Notes: generated from the sequence alone by a model not told the origin. 64,000 nt of DNA from Streptomyces sp. Tu 3180 (GCF_009852415.1 NZ_WOXS01000002.1:4194001-4258000); one strand, 5' to 3'; numbered from the stretch's first letter, positions 29,790-37,911 are shown. Made by a program: numbers and translations.

Positions 29790-29866
29790 GGGGCTATAGC
29801 TCAGTTGGTTAGAGCGCATCCCTGATAAGGATGAGGCCACAGGTTCAAATCCTGTTAGCCCCACCA
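29790..29866 (+). tRNA. ileT: tRNA-Ile (GAT)
   Basis: The acceptor GGGGCTA pairs with TAGCCCC. The D arm GCTC/GAGC, anticodon stem CATCC/GGATG with loop ctGATaa, and T arm acagg/cctgt with TTCAAAT all fold. The discriminator is A29863 and the next three bases are CCA, so the 3' CCA appears encoded. It follows DUF3566, as in the actinobacterial gyrA region. Confidence 0.97.
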
Positions 29867-29870
29867 TCGT

Positions 29871-29904
29871 GAAGACCCCCGGTTCATCAGAACCGGGGGT
29901 CTTC
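29871..29904 (+). terminator. Terminator of tRNA-Ile
   Basis: Perfect 14-bp stem (29871-29884 with 29891-29904) with a 6-base loop, 4 bases after the tRNA. Confidence 0.85.
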
Positions 29905-30035
29905 GGCGTTCACGGGCACGCTGATCCGGCTGTGCCGGAGGACCGCCCGGGCGGCCCCGGGACGCGCCCTCGGGGAGGGACGAGGGCAGCGGCGGACGGG
30001 CCGGGGGGCTCGTGGCCGAGTGCGATGATGAACGC

Positions 30036-30656
30036 GTGTTCGTACAGTTCCTCGCCGCAGCCGGTGTGCTCGCTGTCCTGACCGTGGTGCCCGGCCCGGA
30101 CATGGCCGTCGTGACGAAACGAGCCGTGGCGTGCGGCTGGCGGGACGGACTGCGCACCGTCGGGGGCATCACCGCCGGCCTGGTCACCTGGGGCGTCCTC
30201 ACCGTGGTCGGGCTGGCGGCCACGCTGGCCGCATCGGCCACCGCCTACACCGTGGTCAAGCTGGCCGGCGCCGCCTACCTAGCCTTCCTCGGGGTGCAGG
30301 CGCTGCTCCACAGCCGGCGCGACCGTACCGGCACCTCCGCACCGGCCGGTCCCGCTCCCCGGGGAAACCCGTGGCGGACGGGCTTCGTGAGCAACGTCTT
30401 CAACCCGAAGATCGCCGTCTTCTACACGGGTCTGCTGCCGGCGCTCGCGCCTTCCGGCACGGCACCCCACGCGGGAATGGCCCTCCTGGTCCTCCTGCAC
30501 GCCGCGCTCACCCTCGTCTGGCTCGGCAGCTACGTGCTGCTGCTGGCCAAGGCCCGTGCGTTCTTCGAGAGGCCCGCCGTGCGGCGGGTGACGGATCGCG
30601 TCACCGGCGTCGTTCTGATCGGATTCGGCATCAAGGTCGCCACGACGCAGCCCTGA
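30036..30656 (+). CDS. LysE/RhtB family amino-acid exporter
   Basis: A membrane protein of about 206 residues with six hydrophobic segments and the family motif VVPGPDMAVVTKRAVACGWRDG followed by GGITAGLVTWG, typical of LysE/RhtB transporters that export amino acids or homoserine lactone-like compounds. The substrate is unknown. I chose GTG 30036, which places the first helix at the N-terminus. An in-frame GTG at 30012 behind a GGGGGG run would add eight residues (MAECDDER) and cannot be ruled out. A terminator follows at 30732. Confidence 0.85.
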   Translation: MFVQFLAAAGVLAVLTVVPGPDMAVVTKRAVACGWRDGLRTVGGITAGLVTWGVLTVVGLAATLAASATAYTVVKLAGAAYLAFLGVQALLHSRRDRTGTSAPAGPAPRGNPWRTGFVSNVFNPKIAVFYTGLLPALAPSGTAPHAGMALLVLLHAALTLVWLGSYVLLLAKARAFFERPAVRRVTDRVTGVVLIGFGIKVATTQP

Positions 30657-30731
30657 CCCCTCGCCGAGGGGCGGGCCGGTCCGTCAAGAAGGACGGGGCC
30701 GCAGGGGTACGTCCTGGCGGCCCATCCGCGA

Positions 30732-30765
30732 GAAGACCCCCGGTCACCGCTGACCGGGGGGCTTC
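30732..30765 (+). terminator. Terminator of LysE exporter gene
   Basis: A 15-base arm (30732-30746) pairs with 30751-30765 with one A-G mismatch and a 4-base loop. Its left arm starts with the same 13 bases (GAAGACCCCCGGT) as the tRNA-Ile terminator. Confidence 0.75.
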
Positions 30766-30901
30766 GACTTCTCCGACTTCCACGGGCGCCGAGGACCGGG
30801 AACGCGTCCGCAGGTCCCCGTGCCTTCCGGCCGACGGCCCGGGAGCCGGTCCGGAGCCCGTGCCGTACCCGTGTGCCCGTGGCCGGGGCGCGGACAGGCG
30901 A

Positions 30902-30934
30902 AGGCCCGGCCGCTCCGTCCGAGCTGCCGGGCCT
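30902..30934 (-). terminator. Candidate terminator downstream of DUF6344 gene
   Basis: A 9-bp GC-rich stem (30902-30910 with 30926-30934) with a 15-base loop, about 80 bases past the stop of the - strand gene. Confidence 0.45.
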
Positions 30935-31015
30935 GTGGTGTGCCGTACTGCCGTACGCGAGTTCGCCGGGACTTCCAGGACCGGGCAACGGCACAGGAGG
31001 AGCTGAGCCCCGGGG

Positions 31016-31387
31016 TCAGCGTCGGAGCGGCGTGTCGTCGGGGAGGGGCTCCGCCGAGGAGGTCGTGGCTTCGGAGCAGTCCGAGGCGGCCGGTTCCGCG
31101 GTCGCAGGCGTGTCCGCGGACGGGCGGTGACGGCAGCTGGGAGACTTCCCGTGGGCCTCGGCGTGGATGCGCTGTTTCATCGTGGGAGGCAGGGCGGTGA
31201 GGAGCGGCCTGAGGAACGGCACCGGCACCCATGCGGTCGCGTCCGGGAGGCTCTCGCTGTTGCGCGTCGGCTCGCTCTGCGGTACGGCCGCGGAGGAGGC
31301 CGTGGTGATGAGTCCGAGCGCCGTGCACAGCGCGAGGAAGGCGGTGACGATGGCGGTCCACAGCTTCATGACCTTGTTCCGGGCCAT
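31016..31387 (-). CDS. DUF6344 secreted or membrane-anchored small protein
   Basis: A 123-residue protein starting MARNKVMKLWTAIVTAFLALC, a signal peptide or anchor with a possible cut near ASSA-A. A conserved PPTMKQRIHAEAHGKSPSCRHRP block follows, with two Cys in the mature part, then an acidic Ala/Thr/Ser tail. I recognise the block as the streptomycete DUF6344 family; the function is unknown. The ATG at 31387 is the natural start. It lies in the variable interval between tRNA-Ile and tRNA-Ala. Confidence 0.75.
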   Translation of the reverse strand: MARNKVMKLWTAIVTAFLALCTALGLITTASSAAVPQSEPTRNSESLPDATAWVPVPFLRPLLTALPPTMKQRIHAEAHGKSPSCRHRPSADTPATAEPAASDCSEATTSSAEPLPDDTPLRR

Positions 31388-31724
31388 GGCCCCTCACTTT
31401 CGGGTCGGGCGATTTGCGTACTTTCCTCATCATGTGTATGGGGGGCGCGAAGTGGTGGACCGACGCCCGTGGCGCGTGGATGTTCAGATGAACACCACCC
31501 GGATGGGCGCAAGAGGGTCGAAAAATGAAGAAAGCCGGAGGGAGGCGGCGAAAGTGACCTTCCGTGAGAGTCTGATCACCCTCCGGTCGGGTCGGTGGGG
31601 CCCCTCCTACTGCGCGGTGCCGGAGGCCAGTTGACGGGCCGACGCAGGTCACCGATCGGTATCGACCGGTGTGTATAGTCGGGCGCCAGAGGTCCCCTAC
31701 GTCAAGGAAAGACGAGGTCGCGCG
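31388..31724. other. Divergent intergenic region upstream of DUF6344 and DLW-39 genes
   Basis: About 340 bases. A TATAGT hexamer (31674-31679) about 45 bases before the DLW-39 start is a plausible -10, without a convincing -35. No other structure stood out. Confidence 0.4.
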
Positions 31725-31853
31725 GTGAAGAAGCTTCTCCTGGTCGCACTGGCCGCCATCGGCGGGCTCCTCGTGTACCGCCAGATCCAGGCGGATCGCG
31801 CCGAGCAGGATCTGTGGACGGAGGCGACTGACTCCGTGCCCACGGGTTCGTGA
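31725..31853 (+). CDS. DLW-39 family small membrane protein
   Basis: A 42-residue protein: MKKLLLVALAAIGGLLVYRQ forms a single N-terminal membrane helix, followed by a conserved cytoplasmic or external tail with the DLWTEATD motif that names the DLW-39 family of actinobacteria. The GTG start at 31725 has a GACGAGG site seven bases away. The function is unknown. A strong terminator follows directly, so it is a monocistronic unit. Confidence 0.85.
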   Translation: MKKLLLVALAAIGGLLVYRQIQADRAEQDLWTEATDSVPTGS

Positions 31854-31877
31854 GTACCGACATCCGACGCTGAACGG

Positions 31878-31910
31878 ACCCCGGCCGCCCTCGCGGCCGG
31901 GGTTTTGTTC
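31878..31910 (+). terminator. Rho-independent terminator of DLW-39 gene
   Basis: Perfect 11-bp stem (31878-31888 with 31893-31903), 4-base loop, followed by tttgttct. It is one of the few hairpins in the window with a clear T tail. Confidence 0.85.
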
Positions 31911-31987
31911 TGTTCGGGGCGGACTCGAGGGCGGACCTTGTCGAAGGGCCTCGTCCGGGCCTCGTCCGAAGGGCAGGATGGGCCGCG

Positions 31988-33415
31988 GTGCGACGTCCGG
32001 GCGACGACGAGGGGTGGCGCGTGAGGGGACGGTGGGGCAAGGCGCGGGGGCGCGCACGCGACGGGCGCGGTGGGAGGACGGCCACCGGACGCCTGGGCGT
32101 GGTGGCGCTCGCGTCCGCGGTGGTCCTGGGACTGGGAGGCGGGCCGCCGGGGCGGCAGGCCCTCGCCGCCGAGGCCACCGACATCACCGACACCGTCGGT
32201 GCTCCCCGGTCCGCGTCCGGGACGGCCGGCGGCGCGTACGCCTTCGCCGACGGCGCGCAGAGGGCGGACGGGGCCGCGAGCACCGCGGACGCCGTGCGGC
32301 TGAGGGCCGGCCGCACCTACCGGAGCTCCCTTCCGGCGAGCGGCAAGGTGTACTACCGCCTGGAACTCGACGCCACCTCGAACACGTACGTCTCCGTCAC
32401 CGCCGTCCCTCCGGCCGGACGCACCGCCTCCGTCATCGACGGCGTCAAGGTGTCCGTACAGGACGGCGACGGCCGCTCCTGCGGTGTGGACACGGAGAGC
32501 TTCGGCGCCGCCGGCAGCCCCCACCCGGTCGCCGCGTGGGCGGCGCGGGAGATCTCCCCGAGGAAGTCCCTCTGCCAGGAGCCCGGCACGTACTACGTGG
32601 CCGTCGAACGCGTCGACCCGGACGGCGCGGGCGCCTCCCCCGGTCCGTGGGAGACGGAACTCACCGCCGTGTCGGAGCCGCCCCTGGAGAGGGCCGGTGC
32701 GACGAGCGCGCCGGAGGAATGGAACTCCGCCCCGCCCCGGCCCGTCGCGGGCGAGCCCGAACGGCGCGCGGGGGGCGCGGGATTCGCCCGGGCCACACCC
32801 GTCGGCGAGGGTGCCTGGCGGGACGACATCCGCCCCGGCCAGACCCTCTTCTACAAGGTTCCGGTCGACTGGGGCCGGCAGCTCCACGTCACCGCCGAAC
32901 TGGGCAGTTCGAGCACGGGCGGCAGCGGTTACGTCGCCGCGGCCCTGGACCTGGACCTCTACAACCCGGCACGCGGCCACGTCGCGGACGTGGGCGTCGG
33001 CTACGACGGCGGCCAGAAGTCGGAGGGTCTCGCTCCGCTGCCGCCGGTCGCGTACGCCAATCGCCGTGCCACCGACGGCCGGGTCGGGGCGATGCGGTTC
33101 GCCGGCTCGTACTACCTCGTCGCCCACCTCGCGACGGAGGTGGCGGACCGCTTCGGGGACGGCCCCGTTCCGCTGACGCTGCGGGTGAGGCTGAGCGGCA
33201 CGGCCCAGGACGGGCCCGGGTACGCGGGGGAGGCCGTGCCCCCGGGCGTCTTCACGGTCACGGAGGAGGACCGGGAGGTGGCGGCCGAGGGCGGGGCGGC
33301 GGGCGACGACACCGCGATGAGGGCGCTCGCCGTGGGCGGCATCGGCACCGGGAGCGCGTTGCTGGTGGGGCTCGGCGTGTGGACGCTGATGGCCCGGCGG
33401 CGGGCTGTTCCCTAG
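31988..33415 (+). CDS. Secreted protein with C-terminal membrane anchor, unknown function
   Basis: A 475-residue protein: a basic N-terminus and signal peptide (about 35-62, hydrophobic LGVVALASAVVLGLGGG and AxA-like QALAAEA), a large exported region with two jelly-roll-like halves (about 95-210 and 260-420, each with FYKVPVDWG- or YYRLELDA-type strands) and a C-terminal helix (around GGIGTGSALLVGLGVWTLM) ending in RRR. Two Cys in the first half could form a disulfide. There is no LAXTG sortase signal. Start GTG 31988; GTG 32021, after GAGGGG, is an equally good candidate. I do not recognise the family. Confidence 0.75.
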   Translation: MRRPGDDEGWRVRGRWGKARGRARDGRGGRTATGRLGVVALASAVVLGLGGGPPGRQALAAEATDITDTVGAPRSASGTAGGAYAFADGAQRADGAASTADAVRLRAGRTYRSSLPASGKVYYRLELDATSNTYVSVTAVPPAGRTASVIDGVKVSVQDGDGRSCGVDTESFGAAGSPHPVAAWAAREISPRKSLCQEPGTYYVAVERVDPDGAGASPGPWETELTAVSEPPLERAGATSAPEEWNSAPPRPVAGEPERRAGGAGFARATPVGEGAWRDDIRPGQTLFYKVPVDWGRQLHVTAELGSSSTGGSGYVAAALDLDLYNPARGHVADVGVGYDGGQKSEGLAPLPPVAYANRRATDGRVGAMRFAGSYYLVAHLATEVADRFGDGPVPLTLRVRLSGTAQDGPGYAGEAVPPGVFTVTEEDREVAAEGGAAGDDTAMRALAVGGIGTGSALLVGLGVWTLMARRRAVP

Positions 33416-33471
33416 GCGGTGGGGCGGTCCGTGGACGGTGGGACCGTTCCGGTGGCAGGGGCCGCTCGGAT

Positions 33472-35187
33472 TCAGATGCGGGTGAGGGCCCAGAACCCCA
33501 CGGCGTAGCAGGCCAGGGCCAGCAGCAGGAGCGGGACGGCCACCTTCGCCGGAGGGCCGGACCGGCGACCGGACCGGCGGTGGGGCCTGCGGTGGGACCG
33601 GTAGCGGTGGGCGGATCCGCGCTGCGGCATCGCCTCGCCCACGGGTGGAACCTGCGGGCCCTGGGCGGTGTATTCAGCGGTAGAGGCGTCGGCGCGCGGG
33701 AACGCGGCCGGGCCGGGGTGCGCGGTCGGTGGCGGCAGGGGGGAGCGCAGCGGATGAGTGGGGTCGTGGGGGGAGACGTGGCCGGCCGCGTGGGCCGGCT
33801 GGTGCGGTGTGCCGTGCCGGGCATTGTGCCGGTCCTGTGCCTGTGCCTGGGGGCTGTACGAGGGGGCCGGTGGAGCGGGCGCGGGGGAGGAGGTGACCGT
33901 GGCCCGGGGCGGGGGGAGGGGGAAGCTGCCGGTGTCCGACATGCCGGACGGCTGCGGAGGGACGGACGGTTCCGCCGGGGAGCCGGACGGCGTCGCGGAG
34001 GAAGCGGTCGGTGACGTCGCGGGGGCGGTGCCCCGGCGCGGATCGGGGAGCGCGGCGTTCCCGCCCCCGTCCCTTCCCGTGCTCCCGGCTCCTGTGCTCC
34101 CGTCGCTTCCTGGGCCCCTGTCCCCTCCCGGACCGGACGGCACCGAGCCGGTCCCGGTTCCGGCCGGCGTGGCCGGCCCGGCGGACACGGAGCCGGCCAG
34201 GTCACCGGGGGCGGCTGCCGCATCGGCTCGAGGGCCGGTTCCGGTGCCGGTGCCGGAGGGCAGAGCACTGCCTCCGGCGAGCCCGGGCACCACACCCGGA
34301 GCCCTCTTCAGCGGTCCGTGCGCGGCGAAGCCCTCGGGGAGCGGGCCGAGTTGGTCGAAGATCTCGATCAGCTCGTCGTCGGGACCGGGCTCCGGCAGGA
34401 GCTCCGCGGCCGCGGCGAGCGCCTTGCGCGCCCCCGTGGCCGTGCGGAACCGCGCCTGCGGGTCCGGCTGCAGCAGCGTGGCCACGACCTGCCACAGCGG
34501 CTCGGGGATCCCCTGGGGAGCGCCTGGCGTCCCGTGGTCGGCGAAGTACTGGATGAGTGCCTTGGCGTCCGGTTTGGCACCCTCCAGCAGGTACAGCGCG
34601 ACCAGGCCCACGGCGAACAGGTCGGCGGGGAAGTCGGGCTCGGCGCCCATCATCTGCTCCGGCGCCAGATAACCGGGCGTGCCCACCACCAGGTTGGTCT
34701 CGGTCAGCCGGGGCTCGCCCAGCCGCATCGCGATGCCGAAGTCGGACAGCCGCAACCGCGGTCTGCCCGTGCCGGTGGCCTCCAGGAGCACGTTGGCGGG
34801 CTTGATGTCGCGGTGCACGACGTCCTCCGCGTGCACCGCGGCGAGGCCGGACAGCAACTGGTCGAGCAGGGTGCAGACGAAGGCCGGGGGCAGGGGGCCG
34901 TAGTCGCCGACCAGGTGGACCAGCGAACCACCGGCGACCAGGTCCATGGTGAACAGGACCTTGTCGTCGTCGGCGGCCCAGCTGTTGGGGGCGAGTACAT
35001 GGGGGTGATCGATCCGCAGGGCCTGTTCCCGCACGAAGCGGAGCAGGGAGTGGGCGTCGCTCTGCAGCAGCACCTTGGCGGCCACATAGCGGCGGCGGCG
35101 GTGGTCCCAGGCGCGCCAGACCGCGCCGACCCCTCCGCGTCCGATCGGATCGACCAGTTCGTACCGGCCGGCGAAGACCTCACCCAT
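33472..35187 (-). CDS. Serine/threonine protein kinase with C-terminal membrane anchor
   Basis: A 571-residue Hanks-type kinase. The catalytic domain is residues 8-270: Gly loop GRGGVGAV (16-23), Lys38, HRDIKPAN (Asp127), DFG (Asp149), and GTPGYLAPEQ in the activation segment. A disordered Pro/Gly/Ser-rich region of about 270 residues follows, and one membrane helix (VAVPLLLLALACYAVGFW) lies at the extreme C-terminus with no external sensor domain. It lacks PASTA repeats, so it is distinct from PknB. An HTH regulator gene lies 129 bases upstream on the same strand; a functional link is possible but unproven. Confidence 0.92.
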   Translation of the reverse strand: MGEVFAGRYELVDPIGRGGVGAVWRAWDHRRRRYVAAKVLLQSDAHSLLRFVREQALRIDHPHVLAPNSWAADDDKVLFTMDLVAGGSLVHLVGDYGPLPPAFVCTLLDQLLSGLAAVHAEDVVHRDIKPANVLLEATGTGRPRLRLSDFGIAMRLGEPRLTETNLVVGTPGYLAPEQMMGAEPDFPADLFAVGLVALYLLEGAKPDAKALIQYFADHGTPGAPQGIPEPLWQVVATLLQPDPQARFRTATGARKALAAAAELLPEPGPDDELIEIFDQLGPLPEGFAAHGPLKRAPGVVPGLAGGSALPSGTGTGTGPRADAAAAPGDLAGSVSAGPATPAGTGTGSVPSGPGGDRGPGSDGSTGAGSTGRDGGGNAALPDPRRGTAPATSPTASSATPSGSPAEPSVPPQPSGMSDTGSFPLPPPRATVTSSPAPAPPAPSYSPQAQAQDRHNARHGTPHQPAHAAGHVSPHDPTHPLRSPLPPPTAHPGPAAFPRADASTAEYTAQGPQVPPVGEAMPQRGSAHRYRSHRRPHRRSGRRSGPPAKVAVPLLLLALACYAVGFWALTRI

Positions 35188-35316
35188 GGCTGTGCGTCGC
35201 TCCTCCCCCTGCGGTGTCCTCCCGCCCCCTCATCTCCCCCTCGATGAGTGATACGACTCCCCCCGCCTCGCGCGCGTCCCCGGCAGCCGAACCCCCTTCG
35301 GCCCCCGGGCGGGGGA

Positions 35317-35865
35317 TCAGCTCTGGTGGGCCTGGTAGTGCGCGACCGCGTCGGAGGTACGGCCGGCGCCGTAGACCCGGAGGAACTCCGCCAGCTCGGG
35401 GTGGGTGCGGGCGAGGGTGTCGGCGGCCTCGATGATGTCGCCGGCGGCCGCCACCGAACGCAGCAGGGACTGGATCTCACGGACCACCCGCTTGACCGTG
35501 GGAGCGCCCGAACTGGTCGTCGTCTGGGTGGTGTTGCTCAGTACCGAGCCCCCCTGCGACTTCTTGATCTCCTCCATGCGCTCGGTCGCCTCGGCCGCGC
35601 TGACGCTGCCGTCCGCGACCTGCCCCGCCAGGTCCTGCAGCAGCTGCACCCGCTGGACCACCGCCGGGTTTCCGATCTTCGCCCGCTGGCCGCTCATCAG
35701 CTGCGACAGCATCGGCGCGGACAGTCCCAGTACCCCCGCGAGACGAGCCTGGTTGAGGCCGAGGTCGTCTATGAGCCTACGGAAGAGCGCCCCCAGCGGC
35801 TCCCCGTACCAGTTCCGCTGCAGTTCCCGCGCTCTTGCGGTGGCTTCCTGCTGTGCGGCGTCCAT
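35317..35865 (-). CDS. Helix-turn-helix DNA-binding protein
   Basis: A 182-residue protein. An XRE-like HTH spans about 24-62 (LIDDLGLNQARLAGVLGLSAPMLSQLMSGQR). The rest is mostly helical and ends FLRVYGAGRTSDAVAHYQAHQS. The ATG at 35865 has a GGGGAG site five bases away; longer in-frame starts upstream are less likely. The regulator is conserved in Streptomyces next to tRNA-Ala, but its targets are unknown. Confidence 0.85.
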   Translation of the reverse strand: MDAAQQEATARARELQRNWYGEPLGALFRRLIDDLGLNQARLAGVLGLSAPMLSQLMSGQRAKIGNPAVVQRVQLLQDLAGQVADGSVSAAEATERMEEIKKSQGGSVLSNTTQTTTSSGAPTVKRVVREIQSLLRSVAAAGDIIEAADTLARTHPELAEFLRVYGAGRTSDAVAHYQAHQS

Positions 35866-36047
35866 TGCGTCTCCCCATCGCTTCCCCATGAACCGTGGTT
35901 CGCTGTAGCGAACCACGCCGAGCATCTTACGGAGAGTGGTCGGCCACGGGGACCCCCAATCTTTTTGCGGAATCCCCGGGGTGACCCGGTACTCTGGTCA
36001 CCGGCGCTCGCCAGGATGTGCTTCTTCCTGGTGGACGCTTCCCTCCC

Positions 36048-36120
36048 GGGGCCTTAGCTCAGTTGGTAGAGCGCTGTCTTTGCATGGCAGATGTCAGGGG
36101 TTCGACTCCCCTAGGCTCCA
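36048..36120 (+). tRNA. alaT: tRNA-Ala (TGC)
   Basis: The acceptor GGGGCCT pairs with AGGCTCC (one G-T). The D arm GCTC/GAGC, anticodon stem CTGTC/GGCAG with loop ttTGCat, and T arm AGGGG/CCCCT with TTCGACT fold. CCA is not encoded. A candidate promoter TTGCGG/TACTCT (19-base spacing) ends at 35995. Confidence 0.97.
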
Positions 36121-36127
36121 CCCCCGG

Positions 36128-36162
36128 ACCCCTCCCGCCTGCGGAAACGTGGTGGGAGGGGT
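36128..36162 (+). terminator. Terminator of tRNA-Ala
   Basis: A 12-bp stem (36128-36139 with 36151-36162, one G-T) with an 11-base loop, followed by tctgttt, which runs into the parS site. Confidence 0.8.
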
Positions 36163-36165
36163 TCT

Positions 36166-36179
36166 GTTTCACGTGAAAC
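36166..36179. promoter_or_regulatory. parS: parS site between two terminators
   Basis: Perfect GTTTCACGTGAAAC palindrome placed exactly between the tRNA-Ala terminator (ends 36162) and the hairpin at 36180-36225, about 17 kb right of oriC. Confidence 0.93.
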
Positions 36180-36225
36180 GGCGCGGTGGGGCAGGAGACG
36201 TTCAAGTCTCCTGCCCCACCGCGCC
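36180..36225 (-). terminator. Terminator of DUF5324 gene (20-bp perfect stem)
   Basis: The arms 36180-36199 and 36206-36225 are perfectly complementary over 20 bp with a 6-base loop. It is 17 bases past the stop of the - strand DUF5324 gene; on that strand it runs directly into the parS palindrome. Confidence 0.85.
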
Positions 36226-36242
36226 GTTGCTGTCGCGGGGCG

Positions 36243-36941
36243 TCAGGACTGCTCGTCGCGCTTGGCGGCCTCCTCCTCGGCCTCCTTCGCCTCGACATCG
36301 GGGGCGAGGGTGGACCCGCTGCCGTCCACCGACGTCAGCGTGGCCGACTCCGAGACGTCCGTCGCGGCCGGCGGTTCCACCAGCCAGTCCGGATTGGCCT
36401 GCTTGTCCCACCACTTCCAGGCGGCGACAACACCCCCTGTGATGAGGGTCAGCACCAGGACCTTCTTCGCGGTCCGGCCGGCCCTCGCGCGTCGCTGCTG
36501 CTTGCGGACCAGCTTCTGGATCTGCTGGGCCGGGACCTGGCCGCGCAGGGCGGCCAGCGCGGCGGCGCTGCGGGCCGCGGCCTCCTCCTTGGCGGGTCCG
36601 GCGGCGGCCATCGCCTGTTCGATCCTCGGCCGGGAGTACTCCGCCGCCTGCCGGGCGGCCTTGCGCGTGCGGAGAGCGGCCTCGTGGGCGGCCTGGTCGA
36701 CCTTCGGCGGCACATGCGTCCGGGCCTGCTCCAGATACGGCTGCACATGGGTGCCGTACTGGACGCGGGCCTGCCCGGCGGCCTGCGTCACCTTGGGCGC
36801 TAGCCGTACGCGTGCCTCCTGTGCGTAGTGCGCGGCCCTGACCTTGGCCGAGTCGGCGTAGGGCGCCACCACTTCCGCGGCGTGCAGCACGCTCTCCTTC
36901 GCCGAACCGGTCGCGGCGCGCACGCTGTCGATGCGGGTCAC
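36243..36941 (-). CDS. DUF5324 family membrane protein
   Basis: A 232-residue protein. The N-terminal two thirds are an Ala/Arg/Gln-rich, helical segment beginning MTRIDSVRAATGSAKESVLHAAEVV, reminiscent of LEA-type amphipathic repeats. One membrane helix lies at about 162-180 (VLVLTLITGGVVAAWKWW), followed by an acidic tail of about 50 residues. I recognise the layout as the streptomycete DUF5324 family; no function is known. The GTG start at 36941 begins the conserved N-terminus. Confidence 0.8.
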   Translation of the reverse strand: MTRIDSVRAATGSAKESVLHAAEVVAPYADSAKVRAAHYAQEARVRLAPKVTQAAGQARVQYGTHVQPYLEQARTHVPPKVDQAAHEAALRTRKAARQAAEYSRPRIEQAMAAAGPAKEEAAARSAAALAALRGQVPAQQIQKLVRKQQRRARAGRTAKKVLVLTLITGGVVAAWKWWDKQANPDWLVEPPAATDVSESATLTSVDGSGSTLAPDVEAKEAEEEAAKRDEQS

Positions 36942-37278
36942 GGGTTCCTCCTCCTCGGTGGCGTACGGTATTTCGACTTTCCACCCTTTTACGGATCATG
37001 CCTGCCGCGGGGCCTCGAGGCATGCGCGAACGGGCATCCGGGTGCCGTCGGAATTGATCAATGGCGATATCCAGGGCAATGGCGGATGAATCCGGGGCAA
37101 CAGGACCTGTTGTCGACCATGCCACGAATCGCCGCCGTGCGCCTTCGCCACGGGACCGCTCGACGGGTTTTCCGCAAGCGGAACGGCCCGGTTGCCCCCT
37201 GTGAACGGGCGACGGGCGACTGCACGTCCCGTCCGTGCGAGGATCAGGGAGTCACGGAAAGACAACGGAAGGCACAAC
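36942..37278. promoter_or_regulatory. Divergent control region, DUF5324 gene / cyclophilin gene
   Basis: About 340 bases between divergent starts. The only clear structure is the perfect palindrome CAACAGG-A-CCTGTTG at 37098-37112, a possible operator. I could not assign promoters. Confidence 0.45.
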
Positions 37279-37806
37279 GTGGCTGAGCAGCTCTACGCCA
37301 CCCTGAAGACCAACCACGGCGACATCGAGGTCCGGCTCTTCCCGAACCAGGCGCCGATCACGGTCAAGAACTTCGTCGAGCTCGCCAAGGGCGAGCGGGA
37401 GTGGACCCACCCGCAGACCGGTGCGAAGTCCACGGACAAGCTCTACGACGGCACGGTCTTCCACCGGGTGATCAGCGGTTTCATGATCCAGGGCGGTGAC
37501 CCGCTGGGCAACGGCACCGGCGGTCCCGGCTACCAGTTCGAAGACGAGTTCCACCCGGACCTGCGCTTCGACAAGCCCTACCTGCTGGCGATGGCCAACG
37601 CCGGCCCGGGCACCAACGGCTCGCAGTTCTTCATCACCGTCGCCCCGACGGCGTGGCTGAACCGCAAGCACACCATCTTCGGCGAGGTCACCGACGCCGC
37701 CAGCCAGAAGGTCGTCGACACCATCGCCTCCACGCAGACCAACCCGCGCACCGACCGCCCGGTGAACGACGTGGTGATCGAGTCGGTCGAGATCCGCGAG
37801 GGCTGA
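37279..37806 (+). CDS. ppiA: Peptidyl-prolyl cis-trans isomerase (cyclophilin A type)
   Basis: A 175-residue cytoplasmic cyclophilin. The active-site blocks are FHRVISGFMIQGGDP (catalytic Arg), GTNGSQFFIT and the WLNRKHTIFGEV segment. There is no signal peptide. The GTG at 37279 has a GGAAGG site seven bases upstream; an ATG further upstream in the same frame lacks similarity. The M. tuberculosis counterpart ppiA is at the same relative position. Confidence 0.96.
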   Translation: MAEQLYATLKTNHGDIEVRLFPNQAPITVKNFVELAKGEREWTHPQTGAKSTDKLYDGTVFHRVISGFMIQGGDPLGNGTGGPGYQFEDEFHPDLRFDKPYLLAMANAGPGTNGSQFFITVAPTAWLNRKHTIFGEVTDAASQKVVDTIASTQTNPRTDRPVNDVVIESVEIREG

Positions 37807-37850
37807 GCACCCCGTCCCCCGGAGTGCGAAAGCCCTCGAAGGGAACCAAT

Positions 37851-37890
37851 CGCCCCGTCCATCCGTAAGGATGGGCGGGGCGGGGCTTTT
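37851..37890 (+). terminator. Terminator of ppiA
   Basis: A 14-bp stem (37851-37864 with 37869-37882, one G-T) with loop gtaa, followed by gggctttt. Confidence 0.8.
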
Positions 37891-37911
37891 CCACACGACC
37901 TAGGGGATCCC

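Larger units (their letters stand above)
30657..31015. other. Convergent intergenic region, LysE gene / DUF6344 gene
   Basis: About 360 bases between convergent genes. It holds two hairpins annotated as terminators (30732-30765 and 30902-30934). I see no coding sequence in the rest. Confidence 0.6.

Noticed and set aside
29790..29866. tRNA-Ile as an integration (att) site for a mobile element
   Set aside because: I found no second copy of the tRNA 3' end, integrase or excisionase in the window.
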